DNA of 64,000 bases from Rhizobiaceae bacterium (GTDB lineage Bacteria > Pseudomonadota > Alphaproteobacteria > Rhizobiales > Rhizobiaceae). The stretch lies in the NCBI GenBank assembly GCA_029212415.1, contig JARGOF010000001.1, positions 186,001 to 250,000 on the forward strand, in the 5' to 3' direction. The notes beneath the pieces are model-generated. The model was given only the letters and a program-made list of their open reading frames with translations, was not told the origin of the DNA and made no database searches. The translations under genes and the position numbers were made by a program. This document shows positions 51,442 through 61,092 of the stretch, piece by piece (within the stretch, counting starts at the first letter, position 1; each line of letters starts with the position of its first letter).

Positions 51442-51563
51442 TCCCGCATGGACCAAGCACGTGGTGTGACATATTGCCAATCGGGCTGATATCCGGGTGC
51501 CTGCCATTGCCAATGAAACGCCTGCAGCGCTATTGGTAAGATCAAATCGCAATGGAGGTTTCC

Positions 51564-51953
51564 ATGACTATTCGTATCTTGAGTGCCCTTGGAATGACGC
51601 TGAGCCTGCTGGCGACGCCAGCTTTTGCCGACGGCGATGCCGTAAAGGGTGCAAAGGTTTTCAAGAAATGCAAAGCCTGCCACACGGCAAGTGACGAGAA
51701 AAACAAGGTTGGCCCGCATCTGGTGTCGATCATTGATCGTCCGGTTGCGACGGTTGACGGGTTCAAATATTCCAAGGCGATGACCGAATTTGGTGCCGAT
51801 GGCAAAGTCTGGGATGTGGAAACACTGTCCATTTACCTGAAGAAGCCCAAAGCGCTCGTCAAGAAGACATCAATGTCCTTTTCAGGTCTGAAAAAAGAAA
51901 AGGATATCGAAAATCTTCTCGCCTATCTTCAGGACCCGTCAGCTGTGAAGTGA
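51564..51953 (+). CDS. Soluble c-type cytochrome (class I)
   Basis: A 129-residue periplasmic cytochrome c. The signal peptide is residues 1-22 (MTIRILSALGMTLSLLATPA, cleavage FA-DG). Haem attachment is Cys36-x-x-Cys39-His40 (CKACH). The distal Met is probably in KKTSMSF (about 107). The pattern GAKVFKKCKACHTAS and KVGPHLVSIIDRPVATVDGF is that of cytochrome c2/c552-like proteins. GGAGG precedes the ATG. It would carry electrons between a bc1 complex or dehydrogenase and an oxidase. A weak stem-loop (51955-51969) follows. Confidence 0.9.
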   Translation: MTIRILSALGMTLSLLATPAFADGDAVKGAKVFKKCKACHTASDEKNKVGPHLVSIIDRPVATVDGFKYSKAMTEFGADGKVWDVETLSIYLKKPKALVKKTSMSFSGLKKEKDIENLLAYLQDPSAVK

Positions 51954-52297
51954 TGCCAGTCAGGCTGGCGTGCCTTTGTTGCATAGGCAGCCAGTCGGGT
52001 CACTTCGAGACTTTCGGAAACATCAATGCCTGATACTTTGTGAATTCCTAGCCTGCACTATGATGCAGGGCGTTTTCCCTTGGCCGATTGCTTTCAAATT
52101 TGGCGATAAGCGATTGCCATACTTGTAGTTGTGCCGCTAAATACCAACATATCAAGTGACGATCCTGAGGCAATCATCCGGTTGCACAGGTTTGCGTGCC
52201 TTTGAAACGGGCCTGCCATAGAGCCGTGGCGTGCCTGTTCCGCGACCACAGCCGCGTGCCGCATGCATGGGCGGATACGACCAACAAGGGGAAATTC
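51954..52297. other. 344-bp promoter region of the AAA+ cluster
   Basis: It contains a 5-bp stem GCCAG/CTGGC (51955-51959 / 51965-51969) just after the cytochrome c stop and presumably the promoter of the five-gene AAA+ cluster. The frame of the first cluster gene is open back to 52196, but that part is Arg/Cys-rich and not protein-like. No other gene is seen. Confidence 0.4.
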
Positions 52298-53386
52298 ATG
52301 GCGACTCTGCAAAATCTGGATGCTGAAATCGAGAAAACGCGCGGCATTGTAAATGACATGCGTTCAAAAATTGAGAAATCCGGCGTTGTGCTGGAGGAGT
52401 TTTCAAAAGCCGAAACGAAGCTTGGTGACGCAGAGTTTGATATTGAAAATGCCCGCATTGAAGATGTGCTTCGCCAGCAAAATGTCATGGAATCCAACAT
52501 AGCCGACCTGATCATCGGGCTGGAAGACGCGACAAATGTATTCGGCAGCGAATTTGAAAGCATGAAGAACTACTCCGGCTGGGAAAAATTGATCGGCATA
52601 TTTTCCAAGCAAAGGATGCAGCGTCTGCGCACCGACCGCGTGCGCAACATGTCGCTTGCCGGAAACCTTCAGGAACTGCTCTCCAAATCCGATACGATCG
52701 TTGGTATCCTGAAGGAGCAGAAGAGTGTTCTTGACGAGCGTTACAAGACGTCCGAGGCCAGCCTCATCACGGTGATCGAGCGGCGCAAGAACACGGTTGC
52801 AGAAATTGAAGCCGTGCAGATGCGCATTGAAGAACTCAATCCCATGCTGATGGATATTGAAAATCGTATTGCAGCCTCCACCGATCAAAAATTTCGCACG
52901 GAGCTGGAAGGCGAACGGACCGCTCTGGCCAATGAATACAATACGGCGCAGGCCAAGGAGCAGGAGCTGCTGGCGGAAAGCCAGACACTCGAGCGCTATA
53001 CGTCAATGTTTCAGACCTTTGTGGATTCACTGAACAACCAGATTGCGGCGCAAAACACCTTGATCAACAAGCTGACGATCGACACCGAACAGCGCATCGT
53101 GCTGTACAAGGCGCTGGAAGATTCGCTGAAAACGGCGGCGCAGCAGGATGTTGCCCACAAGATCAATACGCTGGGCAGCCAGGTCGATATTGCAGCGGAA
53201 GAAACGATGGCAGGCATTGGCTCGGCTGCACAGCGCCACATTGGCGACCTTCTGGAAATGCATGAGAAAAACATGCTGTCGACTCAGGATATCCAGCGAC
53301 GCAAGAAACTTGCAGATGATGCCTTTTCGCGGCGGTTTTCCGCGGTTCTGGAAAAACACAATGCCGCCGATTATGTGCAGTCATAG
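52298..53386 (+). CDS. Coiled-coil protein of unknown function, first gene of AAA+ cluster
   Basis: A 362-residue, almost entirely helical protein without signal peptide or membrane segment. Heptad-rich stretches run about 5-75, 130-190 and 195-285 (EIEAVQMRIEELNPMLMDIE; GERTALANEYNTAQAKEQEL), followed by KLTIDTEQRIVLYKALEDSL and a C-terminal helical hairpin. The pattern is vaguely similar to helical TelA-type proteins, but I cannot claim homology. AAGGGGA precedes the ATG at 52298. It is 21 nt ahead of the next gene and likely forms a scaffold or filament-like partner of the ATPase (inference). Confidence 0.75.
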   Translation: MATLQNLDAEIEKTRGIVNDMRSKIEKSGVVLEEFSKAETKLGDAEFDIENARIEDVLRQQNVMESNIADLIIGLEDATNVFGSEFESMKNYSGWEKLIGIFSKQRMQRLRTDRVRNMSLAGNLQELLSKSDTIVGILKEQKSVLDERYKTSEASLITVIERRKNTVAEIEAVQMRIEELNPMLMDIENRIAASTDQKFRTELEGERTALANEYNTAQAKEQELLAESQTLERYTSMFQTFVDSLNNQIAAQNTLINKLTIDTEQRIVLYKALEDSLKTAAQQDVAHKINTLGSQVDIAAEETMAGIGSAAQRHIGDLLEMHEKNMLSTQDIQRRKKLADDAFSRRFSAVLEKHNAADYVQS

Positions 53387-53407
53387 CGGTTTGCCTGCGG
53401 TATCGTG

Positions 53408-54553
53408 ATGAATCATGAAAACGGCCAGGTCAAAGGCTATTTCAGTGCGGTCAATGCCGCGCTGACAGGTCTCGACACATTTCTCGCCGATGAGAATTCA
53501 CCGCTCTACAAACATGCCCTGATAGGGCAGGTGGTGACGCCCTATATCGAACGGCTGATGCAGACCTTTTCCTGTTGGGAAAACCGCATCGGCTTTGTCG
53601 ATACGTTTCGCATATCCAGAGCCGAGAGCGGGTTTCCGGCCTTTCAAAACGTGCTTGAACTCGACAACGACCGGCAGGCTGCCGGCAAGCGGCTCAATGC
53701 GCTGCCGTCGGCGGACGAATTGCGCAACGAGATGGTTGATTTCATTTTGCGTCACAAGGCCTTTCCATCTGCCTTGCAGTCCAGAATGGCAGAGCGATCC
53801 TATCTGGAGGCCATTCAGAAAGGTGATGTGTTTTCGCCGTTCATACTGCCCGAGACGGTCAAAGTGTCGGTCAATCCGAAGACGGGGCGGCCTTACTACG
53901 TCGTTCACTGGGGCGTTTTTGACGGCAGCCAATCCCTGCCGATGGTCTATATGGCGGTGATCGAGGATTCCAGCGAGGAGGTCGGCAGGCTGCTTGTGAC
54001 CTCCAAGGGTGAGCTCAATTCCAACATCAAGATACCCTTGCCGGTCGAGGGGCTGTTGAACCCGGATCTGGCGCATCGTTTTGATGATTTTGCCGAGAAG
54101 AACAGTGCCTATTCGCTGACACCTGCCACGATCATCGGTAATCTTGACAAGGATTTCGAGGTGCTGCACCCCAAACAGCTTCGGCGCTTTGTGCTCGGGC
54201 CGTTCTATTCGGCGGGTGTGACGGAACACAACAGCCGGGTCAGCGATATCCTTGCAAAAGTGCGCAAACCTGAAAATGCCTGGATGCTCACCTGGACCAT
54301 CCAGGAGATTGTGGCGACGGTGGAACGGCCGGCGCGGCGTGGCCTGTGGAGTTCGACACCTGCTGTGCAGGAATTTCATATTGATACCAACGATCTGGAA
54401 GCTGCCCGTCAGGGCGTGAGTTTCTATGAAAAACACGCCCTTGTGCCGCATGACGCCTATCAGGCACTTTATGCCAGCGGCGATGCCGATACGGTGTTCA
54501 AGGGTTTCAAGGTGCATGTCATTTCCGGCAACCAGATAATCAGCGGGGTCTAG
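53408..54553 (+). CDS. Unknown protein, second gene of AAA+ cluster
   Basis: A 381-residue soluble protein that I do not recognise. The N-terminal 130 residues look helical (GYFSAVNAALTGLDTFLADE; ELRNEMVDFILRHKAFPSAL). A beta-rich middle starts around 150 (PKTGRPYYVVHWGVFDGSQS; LPMVYMAVIEDSSEEVGRLL). The C-terminal third carries WMLTWTIQEIVATVERPARR and ends in beta strands. There is no signal peptide. ATG 53408 is used; a GTG codon just before it (53405) is in frame. The ATPase gene begins 3 nt after the stop. It may be a substrate adaptor for the ATPase (inference). Confidence 0.75.
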   Translation: MNHENGQVKGYFSAVNAALTGLDTFLADENSPLYKHALIGQVVTPYIERLMQTFSCWENRIGFVDTFRISRAESGFPAFQNVLELDNDRQAAGKRLNALPSADELRNEMVDFILRHKAFPSALQSRMAERSYLEAIQKGDVFSPFILPETVKVSVNPKTGRPYYVVHWGVFDGSQSLPMVYMAVIEDSSEEVGRLLVTSKGELNSNIKIPLPVEGLLNPDLAHRFDDFAEKNSAYSLTPATIIGNLDKDFEVLHPKQLRRFVLGPFYSAGVTEHNSRVSDILAKVRKPENAWMLTWTIQEIVATVERPARRGLWSSTPAVQEFHIDTNDLEAARQGVSFYEKHALVPHDAYQALYASGDADTVFKGFKVHVISGNQIISGV

Positions 54554-54556
54554 TCA

Positions 54557-56473
54557 ATGAGCCAGAATGCAGGACTGACCACAGTGCATGAAGATGATAT
54601 TGCCAAACACCTGCCTGTCGCGCAGGGCATGATAACGCGGATGATCATCCTGCAACGCGATGCACCCGGCGCAAAGACAAGTCTGGCGGGCAGCGGACGC
54701 CGGTTTGTCTCGACGGTTTCGACCGGTGCGGTCCGTCGCACCCGGGAAGTTGAACTGACCAAAAGGGTGGCGCAGGTCCATCCCGATGATCCGATGATGT
54801 CGATAGCCCAGCACAGTGTTCTGTTTCGCGCCAGACGCGGACTGGCCGTTGCGCTTGCATTGTCTGACACATTTGCAAAACAGAGCAATCTGGAAACATT
54901 GCAGGCGCAGAATTCCGCCTCGCCGCTTTCAGGTGAAGCGGCGAGCCAGTTCAAGTCTCTCCTGTCTGCCTCCGCCTATGTCGCGGCCTTTTCCTTTGCT
55001 GCCTATCTTCTTCAGTTGATGGGCCAGGAAGGTGAGCCGGTCAATGACATGGACGAACCTGACTTTGTCTTTGATACGCCTCAGGATGCGCTGAAATCGA
55101 TGGTGGCCGGACTGGATGGTGCGATCACCAGTAGTTCGGATGATGCGACGCTTACCGCCAGAACAAGAGCCTTTGCCCGCACCGCGCTGGAAGGATTGTT
55201 GCAGCGTCGATCGCGGTTTACCGGTCTTGCCGATTTTGCCGAAGCGCATATCCGCATAGAGCAGGATGATTTCACCCTGGATGGTTTTGATGTTGCGCCG
55301 GGTGAACGGCGCAAGCCCCTGTCGATGAGCTTCAAGAAACCCAATGAGATCATTGGCAATCACATCGCGAAATACCAGGCCATGAAACTGGCAAAGATGC
55401 TGATGGCCTATGATTTTGACCGGCAGATGAACCCCTTTGTCGAACTGGGCGGGTTTCTCTTCACCTTTATCGGTGACGGCATGCCGGGAACAGGCAAAAC
55501 CATTTTGATCCAGATGATCGCCGGTCTGATCAATGATTATTGCAAGGTCGCCTCCTATCCGTTCCATTACGAGAATTTCGGCGTTGACCAGATTTCCTCC
55601 TATCAGGGAAAATCCGGCCAGAACTGCAAGAGCTTTGTCGATAATGTCATCAATCCGCGAGCCATTGGGTTTGGCACGGTGGACGACATTGATCAGGTTG
55701 CTGCGCGTCGCTCGGATGACCGGGCATCCTCCGGGCAACACGAGGTGACGGCGGTTCTGATGGAAAGTTTTGCCGGTGCATCCACAGTGGTGCGCGGCAA
55801 TTGCGCCTTTGGCATGTTTTCCAATTATCCGGAAAATGTTGATGACGCGCTTCGACAGCGTGCCGGTGCCAGGTGGCTGGTAGAGGGGCCGCAAAGTCGC
55901 GATGACTATGTGGATATTTTTGTGCTGTTGGCCGGCAAAAATCATCAGATACCCCTGGGCAGCCATGCGCTTTTTGCCGGGCAGGAGATCAAAGGGGCTG
56001 TTGCGGCCTCCTATGAGGGCCATGATTTGCCGCAGGAAGAGGATCTGCTGGCTGTCTGGGAGGACTGCAGAAAAGACAATGGCGAGATCACCACGATGGC
56101 AGATGTCGGCGATTACCTCTACCGGATCAAAAAGGCCGAACCGCGGTTTACCGGTCGGGCGATCAAGAACATTACCGATGCCATCAAGATGCGTGCCATG
56201 GATATCGATCTGCCCGATGCCTGGTTCGAGACACCGGAGGTGTTCATGCACAAATCCTATGATGAGAAGAAGGCCATGATCGAGGAACTGCGTGGCCCGT
56301 TTTCCATCCAAATGGTTCTGCAGGAAATCAACCGCTATGCGGATTCCGAGTTCCGTTACACCGACCGTTCCGACGATGCCGCCGTTGAAGAAATCATCAG
56401 GCGGGAGCGTCAGCGTGAAAAGGCGATCCGCGAAATGGAGAAGCTGAAGCGCGATGGTCTTTGGAAGGCATGA
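54557..56473 (+). CDS. AAA+ ATPase, central gene of the five-gene cluster
   Basis: A 638-residue ATPase. An N-terminal helical region (1 to about 270) precedes the AAA+ module: Walker A GDGMPGTGKTI (about 306-316), Walker B-like TVDDIDQ (about 374-380, with D-D where D-E is usual), sensor-1 Asn in MFSNYPENVDD (about 422), and a putative arginine finger in RQRAGARW (about 434-441). A C-terminal helical lid (SFMHKSY... not continuous) ends in a charged helix (IIRRERQREKAIREMEKLKR). The DD in Walker B could affect hydrolysis. It is probably a hexameric remodelling ATPase acting with its four neighbours; its substrate is unknown. Confidence 0.85.
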   Translation: MSQNAGLTTVHEDDIAKHLPVAQGMITRMIILQRDAPGAKTSLAGSGRRFVSTVSTGAVRRTREVELTKRVAQVHPDDPMMSIAQHSVLFRARRGLAVALALSDTFAKQSNLETLQAQNSASPLSGEAASQFKSLLSASAYVAAFSFAAYLLQLMGQEGEPVNDMDEPDFVFDTPQDALKSMVAGLDGAITSSSDDATLTARTRAFARTALEGLLQRRSRFTGLADFAEAHIRIEQDDFTLDGFDVAPGERRKPLSMSFKKPNEIIGNHIAKYQAMKLAKMLMAYDFDRQMNPFVELGGFLFTFIGDGMPGTGKTILIQMIAGLINDYCKVASYPFHYENFGVDQISSYQGKSGQNCKSFVDNVINPRAIGFGTVDDIDQVAARRSDDRASSGQHEVTAVLMESFAGASTVVRGNCAFGMFSNYPENVDDALRQRAGARWLVEGPQSRDDYVDIFVLLAGKNHQIPLGSHALFAGQEIKGAVAASYEGHDLPQEEDLLAVWEDCRKDNGEITTMADVGDYLYRIKKAEPRFTGRAIKNITDAIKMRAMDIDLPDAWFETPEVFMHKSYDEKKAMIEELRGPFSIQMVLQEINRYADSEFRYTDRSDDAAVEEIIRRERQREKAIREMEKLKRDGLWKA

Positions 56474-56483
56474 CAGGAACCTG

Positions 56484-57785
56484 ATGGAACGCCTTGTTGA
56501 AAATGACCTGATATTCGGCCGCCTGCTTGAGGTAAGCGAACCGCATCTGATCGAGCGCTATAACAAGGCGCTGCGCGCCTTTGGCGTTGCTGAAACGCGC
56601 CTCGACAAATTTCGTATCGATATGACGGGCTTTTCGCCAGAGGTGGCCGAGGAACTGGGTGATCCGCAATATCTTGATCCCAACGCGGTCAATCGGCGTT
56701 TTATCCTGTTGTCGCCTGCACAGGAATCCTTGCCGGTTGTTCATACGAGTTTCTCCAATACGGCATCACTGATGCATGCCTTCTTTGATGAGAACAAACG
56801 CGCCATTCATGCGGTGACGATCCGGGACGTACTCTATGGCGAGATTGAAGAAAACGTCTCGCGTGTCGAAGATATCGAAGATCTGCTGTCCATTCAGGAG
56901 GTCAATTTTCGTGTTCTGACAGCCGATGATATTCTTGGAAAATCCGATGAATTGCGGCGGCTGGCCGACCGGCTGATTGCTGCGCCCAATGCCTGGCGCA
57001 ATGATGAAATGCTCAATCGCATGGTCGAACTTGCCCAGCAGACGGGTGATATAAGGCAGAACTCCCTGGTGCCCGACAAGCTGGTCTTCAGGCATGATGC
57101 CTATTGGACGGGCCATTTCGGCGGAACATTCGTGTTTGTCGATGACAAGCGCATAACGGTGATCTGTGATCCTGCTGCGCCGGGTTTCCGTCGATCAAGA
57201 CCGTGGCAGGTCAGCTATATTTCGATCCATGATCACAAACATATTTTTGCGTTTCTGACCAAAACCGGCCGGATTGAATTGCCACGCGCTTCCTGGGTGG
57301 AGCGGTCGGGATACCTGCAGCACCGCTCGGATATGGCCCTCTTGTCGCTTGTCCGCAGGCATGATGGTCAAGCCGATCTTGATCGCGCCGATGCCATCTG
57401 GTTTCAGACCTGGGTCCACCGCAATGCCAAGGCCGTCGCAGAGGATGGGACCTATCCGTTCCTGCAGGCCGCCAGCCGCCAGATATCGGCAGATGGCGAG
57501 ATTGCCATGGACGATGTTGCCCCCAAACAGCGTATGCTGCTTGTCAGGGCAAAACCCGAACATCCGGATTTCTGGCTGACAAGCCGGCTGATCAGTGTTC
57601 TGGTGCCTTTTGATTTCGTTTCCCGTTTTGTTTTTGACAAACAGGGCTTTTACGAAGACTACCAGAGCTACAGTGACAGCTTTCGCGCCCATGTTGTGAA
57701 AACGCTTTCTGCCACCTATCTGCGAGACAAGAAGGCTTTTCGCAGACGCCTTTATGGATTTGGAGAGGACAGCAGCCATGCTTGA
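56484..57785 (+). CDS. Unknown protein, fourth gene of AAA+ cluster
   Basis: A 433-residue soluble protein that I do not recognise. The N-terminus (MERLVENDLIFGRLLEVSEP) is helical. The middle has short helices with acid residues (IEENVSRVEDIEDLLSIQEV). A beta-rich domain from about 205 contains TGHFGGTFVFVDDKRITVIC and the histidine-rich SIHDHKHIFAFLTKTGRIEL, then RSDMALLSLVRRHDGQADLD. AGGAA precedes the ATG at 56484, 10 nt after the ATPase stop. The gene overlaps the next by 8 nt. The His-x-His cluster might bind metal (inference). Confidence 0.75.
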   Translation: MERLVENDLIFGRLLEVSEPHLIERYNKALRAFGVAETRLDKFRIDMTGFSPEVAEELGDPQYLDPNAVNRRFILLSPAQESLPVVHTSFSNTASLMHAFFDENKRAIHAVTIRDVLYGEIEENVSRVEDIEDLLSIQEVNFRVLTADDILGKSDELRRLADRLIAAPNAWRNDEMLNRMVELAQQTGDIRQNSLVPDKLVFRHDAYWTGHFGGTFVFVDDKRITVICDPAAPGFRRSRPWQVSYISIHDHKHIFAFLTKTGRIELPRASWVERSGYLQHRSDMALLSLVRRHDGQADLDRADAIWFQTWVHRNAKAVAEDGTYPFLQAASRQISADGEIAMDDVAPKQRMLLVRAKPEHPDFWLTSRLISVLVPFDFVSRFVFDKQGFYEDYQSYSDSFRAHVVKTLSATYLRDKKAFRRRLYGFGEDSSHA

Positions 57786-58902
57786 CCCGATTATCGCTTT
57801 TTTTGAACGCCTATTCACCTATATCGGGCGCGGGATCGGCATGCTGATTGCCTGGATTTTGTGGCCGTTTCTGGCTGCTGGTCGCTGGTATCGCCGCAAG
57901 GGCTTTATCCTGAGGGCTGTTGTCGGCGGTTTGGTGCTGCTGTTTGTGGTGCTCTATGCGATTTTCATATGGCGGGTCTTGTGGATCAGGGATCTCGATC
58001 CGGATTATGTCACGGCCTATAATATGAAGGGACTGGGCATCAATGCCAATGATCAGACTGCAGTCGAGGAAAGCACATCAACCACAAAAACCTGCAAACG
58101 TTCCGCCATTGTTGATGTCACAGCCGATCTGATCGACCTGAATGTCAACAAGAATTCCTGGATTTCGTCGACACTTCTCTACAAGGCGGGCTTTTTTGGA
58201 TTGTCCTGGGATGCAACGCCATTTCTCGACAACAAGGCATCCTTTCAGCGCGGTGTGCAGCAGGCCATCCAGCGCACGTCACAGGAATTGGTCGATACGC
58301 TTGGTCGGGTAAGGGGCACCTCTGCTGCCGATACCGACCTTGATCGCGCGCGCGGCCGCATTCAATATGACCAATATACCTGGTACTTCAGTCTTTCCCC
58401 CTTCGGGCCGCTCACGCCGACACCCAGTGCCTATCGTGAAGGCATGGACAGGCTGAGGGCCTTTAACGACCGGCTGGAATCCTGTGAGGCGGTGTTTGAT
58501 GCACGATCGGACAATCTGATTCGCTTTGTCGACAGGATTGCCAGTGATATCGGGTCCACGTCGGCCGCATTGCGCGACCGCTCCGATCTGAGCAACGCCG
58601 GCTGGTTCGATACCAGAGCAGACAACCAATTCTGGTTCACCTATGGTCAGCTCTATGCCTATTACGGCATCCTGAAAGCCGCCCGCGGGGACTTTGCCGA
58701 CGTCATCAAAAGCCGCCAGGTCGAGGATGTCTGGGAAACCATGGAAGAACAGCTTCGCACCACTCTGGAACTCGATCCCGTCATCGTATCCAATGGCAAG
58801 GAAGATGGCTGGATCATGCCGACGCATCTGACCACAATCGGGTTCTATCTGCTGCGTGTGCGCTCCAATCTGGTGGAGATCCGGTCCATTCTGGATCGTT
58901 AG
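57778..58902 (+). CDS. DUF2333-family inner-membrane protein
   Basis: A 374-residue protein with the DUF2333 N-terminus (LDPIIAFFERLFTYIGRGIG). A hydrophobic stretch at about 17-35 (GIGMLIAWILWPFLAAG) and a clear membrane helix at about 45-68 (LRAVVGGLVLLFVVLYAIFI) precede a large, probably periplasmic domain (from about 75; conserved DVTADLIDLNVNKNSWISST, DNKASFQRGVQQAIQRTSQE, FWFTYGQLYAYYGILKAARG). DUF2333 has no assigned function. It is translationally coupled to the fourth gene (8-nt overlap) and would tether the cluster's machine to the membrane. Confidence 0.85.
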   Translation: MLDPIIAFFERLFTYIGRGIGMLIAWILWPFLAAGRWYRRKGFILRAVVGGLVLLFVVLYAIFIWRVLWIRDLDPDYVTAYNMKGLGINANDQTAVEESTSTTKTCKRSAIVDVTADLIDLNVNKNSWISSTLLYKAGFFGLSWDATPFLDNKASFQRGVQQAIQRTSQELVDTLGRVRGTSAADTDLDRARGRIQYDQYTWYFSLSPFGPLTPTPSAYREGMDRLRAFNDRLESCEAVFDARSDNLIRFVDRIASDIGSTSAALRDRSDLSNAGWFDTRADNQFWFTYGQLYAYYGILKAARGDFADVIKSRQVEDVWETMEEQLRTTLELDPVIVSNGKEDGWIMPTHLTTIGFYLLRVRSNLVEIRSILDR

Positions 58903-59114
58903 ACCTCGCAGGGCAGATGGGCTTGCGGTGCAGTGGCAAGCGGCAACATGCGTCGGTCGCGCATGAGCCCGTGCATGTCCTTGCAGAATTGTCTTGAGGC
59001 CATATTGCGTGTCACCGTCGGACCGTTCAGGATGCCCGTGTCGTATTTGACGCAATTTACGGCATAAACTGAACTGTGGGGAGGCCTGTATTTCCGTTTA
59101 AGTTGCGGGCGCAA
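58899..59114 (-). CDS. Possible small hypothetical protein (low support)
   Basis: A minus-strand frame of up to 71 codons whose second half reads like protein ([20 protein letters not shown], then [20 protein letters not shown]) with the G/C-rich third positions of its neighbours. There is no ATG with a ribosome site near the front; the start could be TTG 59114 or an internal codon. It overlaps the DUF2333 stop by 4 nt and sits in the gap before fhs. It may be a shadow. Confidence 0.3.
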   Translation of the reverse strand: MRPQLKRKYRPPHSSVYAVNCVKYDTGILNGPTVTRNMASRQFCKDMHGLMRDRRMLPLATAPQAHLPCEV

Positions 59115-59156
59115 CAGTTCTGTTTGCGGGGATGCCAGAGGAGGAGTTTAAACGAT

Positions 59157-60836
59157 ATGGCCGAGGTCAAATCCGACATTGAAATTGCACGTGCTGCAAA
59201 CAAATTGCCGATCATGGAGATTGGCGCGAAGCTGGGCATTCCGAGTGAAAGCCTGCTGCCCTACGGTCATGACAAGGCCAAACTCTCGGCTGAATTCATT
59301 GCGGCGCAAAAAGACAGGCCCGATGGAAAACTCATCCTGGTGACAGCCATCAACCCGACCCCTGCAGGGGAAGGCAAGACAACGACAACGGTCGGCCTTG
59401 GCGATGGTCTGAACCGCATCGGCAAAAAGGCCGTCATCTGCATTCGCGAGGCATCTCTCGGTCCCTGTTTCGGCGTCAAGGGCGGCGCGGCAGGCGGCGG
59501 CTATGCGCAGGTGATTCCGATGGAGGACATGAACCTGCACTTCACCGGTGATTTTCACGCGATCACGTCCGCACACAATTTGCTGTCCGCGATGATCGAT
59601 AATCACATCTATTGGGGCAATGATATCGGCATCGACATCAGGCGGGTGGCCTGGCGCCGGGTGATGGACATGAATGATCGCGCCTTGCGCGAAATCGTCT
59701 GTTCGCTGGGCGGTGTTGCCAATGGCTTTCCGCGCGAATCCGGCTTTGACATCACCGTGGCGTCCGAAGTGATGGCGATTCTTTGTCTGGCGAAAAACCT
59801 GAAGGATCTGGAAAAACGTCTGGGCGACATCATTATCGGCTATCGCCGCGACAAGACACCGGTCTATTGCCGTGACATCAAGGCTGATGGCGCGATGGCG
59901 GTCCTGCTGAAGGATGCCATGCAGCCCAATCTGGTGCAGACGCTTGAAAACAATCCGGCATTTGTGCATGGCGGGCCATTCGCCAATATTGCCCATGGCT
60001 GCAACTCGGTTGTTGCAACGACCACGGCGCTCAAACTGGGCGACTATGTTGTCACTGAGGCCGGTTTCGGCGCGGATCTGGGCGCGGAGAAGTTCTTCAA
60101 CATCAAATGCCGCAAGGCCGGTCTCAAGCCGAATGCGGCCGTCATCGTGGCGACGGTGCGCGCCATGAAAATGAATGGCGGCGTCAAGAAGGACGACCTT
60201 GGCAGCGAAAATGTCAAAGCGGTCGTGGATGGCTGCGCCAATCTCGGACGGCACATTCAGAATGTGAAAAAATTCGGCGTTCCGGTCGTCGTGGCCATCA
60301 ACCATTTCATTTCCGACACGGATGCGGAAATGCAGGCGGTGCAGGATTATGTCAAGACATTGGGCACAGAGGCCATTGTCTGCAGACACTGGGCCCATGG
60401 TTCGGCCGGCATTGAGGATCTGGCACACAAGGTGGTTGAAATGGCCGAATCCGGTGCGTCGCAGTTCGCGCCGCTCTATGCCGATGACCTGCCGTTGTTC
60501 GAAAAGATCGAAACGGTGGCAAAGAGTATCTATCACGCTTCGGAAGTGATTGCCGACAAGTCGGTTCGTGAACAGTTGCGCCAATGGGAGCAGCAGGGCT
60601 ACGGCCATCTGCCGGTCTGCATGGCGAAAACACAATATTCGTTTTCCACCGATCCCAATCTGCGCGGCGCCCCCACCGGGCACACGGTTCCGGTGCGTGA
60701 GGTCAGGCTTTCTGCCGGGGCCGGGTTCATTGTGGTGATCACCGGAGCAATCATGACGATGCCTGGCCTGCCCAGCGTGCCCTCGTCAGAAAAAATTCAC
60801 CTGAATGATCAGGGGTATATTGAAGGCCTGTTTTAG
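59157..60836 (+). CDS. fhs: Formate-tetrahydrofolate ligase
   Basis: A 559-residue ATP-dependent 10-formyl-tetrahydrofolate synthetase. The P-loop is [10 protein letters not shown] (68-77). Conserved segments are [22 protein letters not shown] (in two parts), [32 protein letters not shown] and [19 protein letters not shown], ending in [11 protein letters not shown]-like [16 protein letters not shown]. It feeds formate into the one-carbon pool. GAGGAG (59141-59146) precedes the ATG; the open frame upstream is not protein-like. A terminator follows 31 nt after the stop. Confidence 0.97.
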   Translation: MAEVKSDIEIARAANKLPIMEIGAKLGIPSESLLPYGHDKAKLSAEFIAAQKDRPDGKLILVTAINPTPAGEGKTTTTVGLGDGLNRIGKKAVICIREASLGPCFGVKGGAAGGGYAQVIPMEDMNLHFTGDFHAITSAHNLLSAMIDNHIYWGNDIGIDIRRVAWRRVMDMNDRALREIVCSLGGVANGFPRESGFDITVASEVMAILCLAKNLKDLEKRLGDIIIGYRRDKTPVYCRDIKADGAMAVLLKDAMQPNLVQTLENNPAFVHGGPFANIAHGCNSVVATTTALKLGDYVVTEAGFGADLGAEKFFNIKCRKAGLKPNAAVIVATVRAMKMNGGVKKDDLGSENVKAVVDGCANLGRHIQNVKKFGVPVVVAINHFISDTDAEMQAVQDYVKTLGTEAIVCRHWAHGSAGIEDLAHKVVEMAESGASQFAPLYADDLPLFEKIETVAKSIYHASEVIADKSVREQLRQWEQQGYGHLPVCMAKTQYSFSTDPNLRGAPTGHTVPVREVRLSAGAGFIVVITGAIMTMPGLPSVPSSEKIHLNDQGYIEGLF

Positions 60837-60867
60837 GTTTCTCACAGGTTTTGATGCCAAAGCGGAG

Positions 60868-60889
60868 AATGGCCCGACTGGGCCATTTT
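60868..60889 (+). terminator. Intrinsic terminator of fhs
   Basis: AATGGCCC (60868-60875) and GGGCCATT (60880-60887) form an exact 8-bp stem with a GACT loop, running into TTTT. It separates fhs from the trp leader. Confidence 0.75.
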
Positions 60890-61012
60890 CATCAGTATTG
60901 GGCACAAAGCAGGGTAATATTTATGGGTCCAGGCCATTTTTGGTCCGACGCAAATTCGGGCAAATGCCAAAGATATCTTGCGCTGGGCAGCATTGGGCGC
61001 TAACACAGGACC

Positions 61013-61057
61013 ATGAACAACGCACGCAACAACATGAACTGGTGGTGGGCTCGCTGA
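61013..61057 (+). CDS. trpL: trp operon leader peptide
   Basis: A 14-codon ORF, MNNARNNMNWWWAR, with three consecutive Trp codons (61040-61048) near its stop at 61055-61057. It lies 102 nt before trpE(G) and just upstream of a terminator hairpin. Ribosome stalling on the Trp codons when tryptophan is scarce would favour an antiterminator, so the fused anthranilate synthase is made only when needed. The peptide ends in WWWAR like the known rhizobial trpL peptides. Confidence 0.9.
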   Translation: MNNARNNMNWWWAR

Positions 61058-61092
61058 TAGCGGTCGCGACCATTTGTGTACACACACTTGCA

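Noticed and set aside
53498-54517. 339-codon minus-strand frame
   Set aside because: Antisense to the second gene of the AAA+ cluster; His/Arg-rich as expected for a shadow. The sense frame fits the tight operon.
54929-56311. 460-codon minus-strand frame
   Set aside because: Antisense to the AAA+ ATPase, which has Walker and sensor motifs.
52298-58902. Phage-defence system
   Set aside because: There is an AAA+ ATPase, but no nuclease, toxin, reverse transcriptase, sensor or mobile element nearby, and codon use looks like the neighbours.
59148-60683. 511-codon minus-strand frame
   Set aside because: Antisense to fhs; long only because of codon bias in the real gene.
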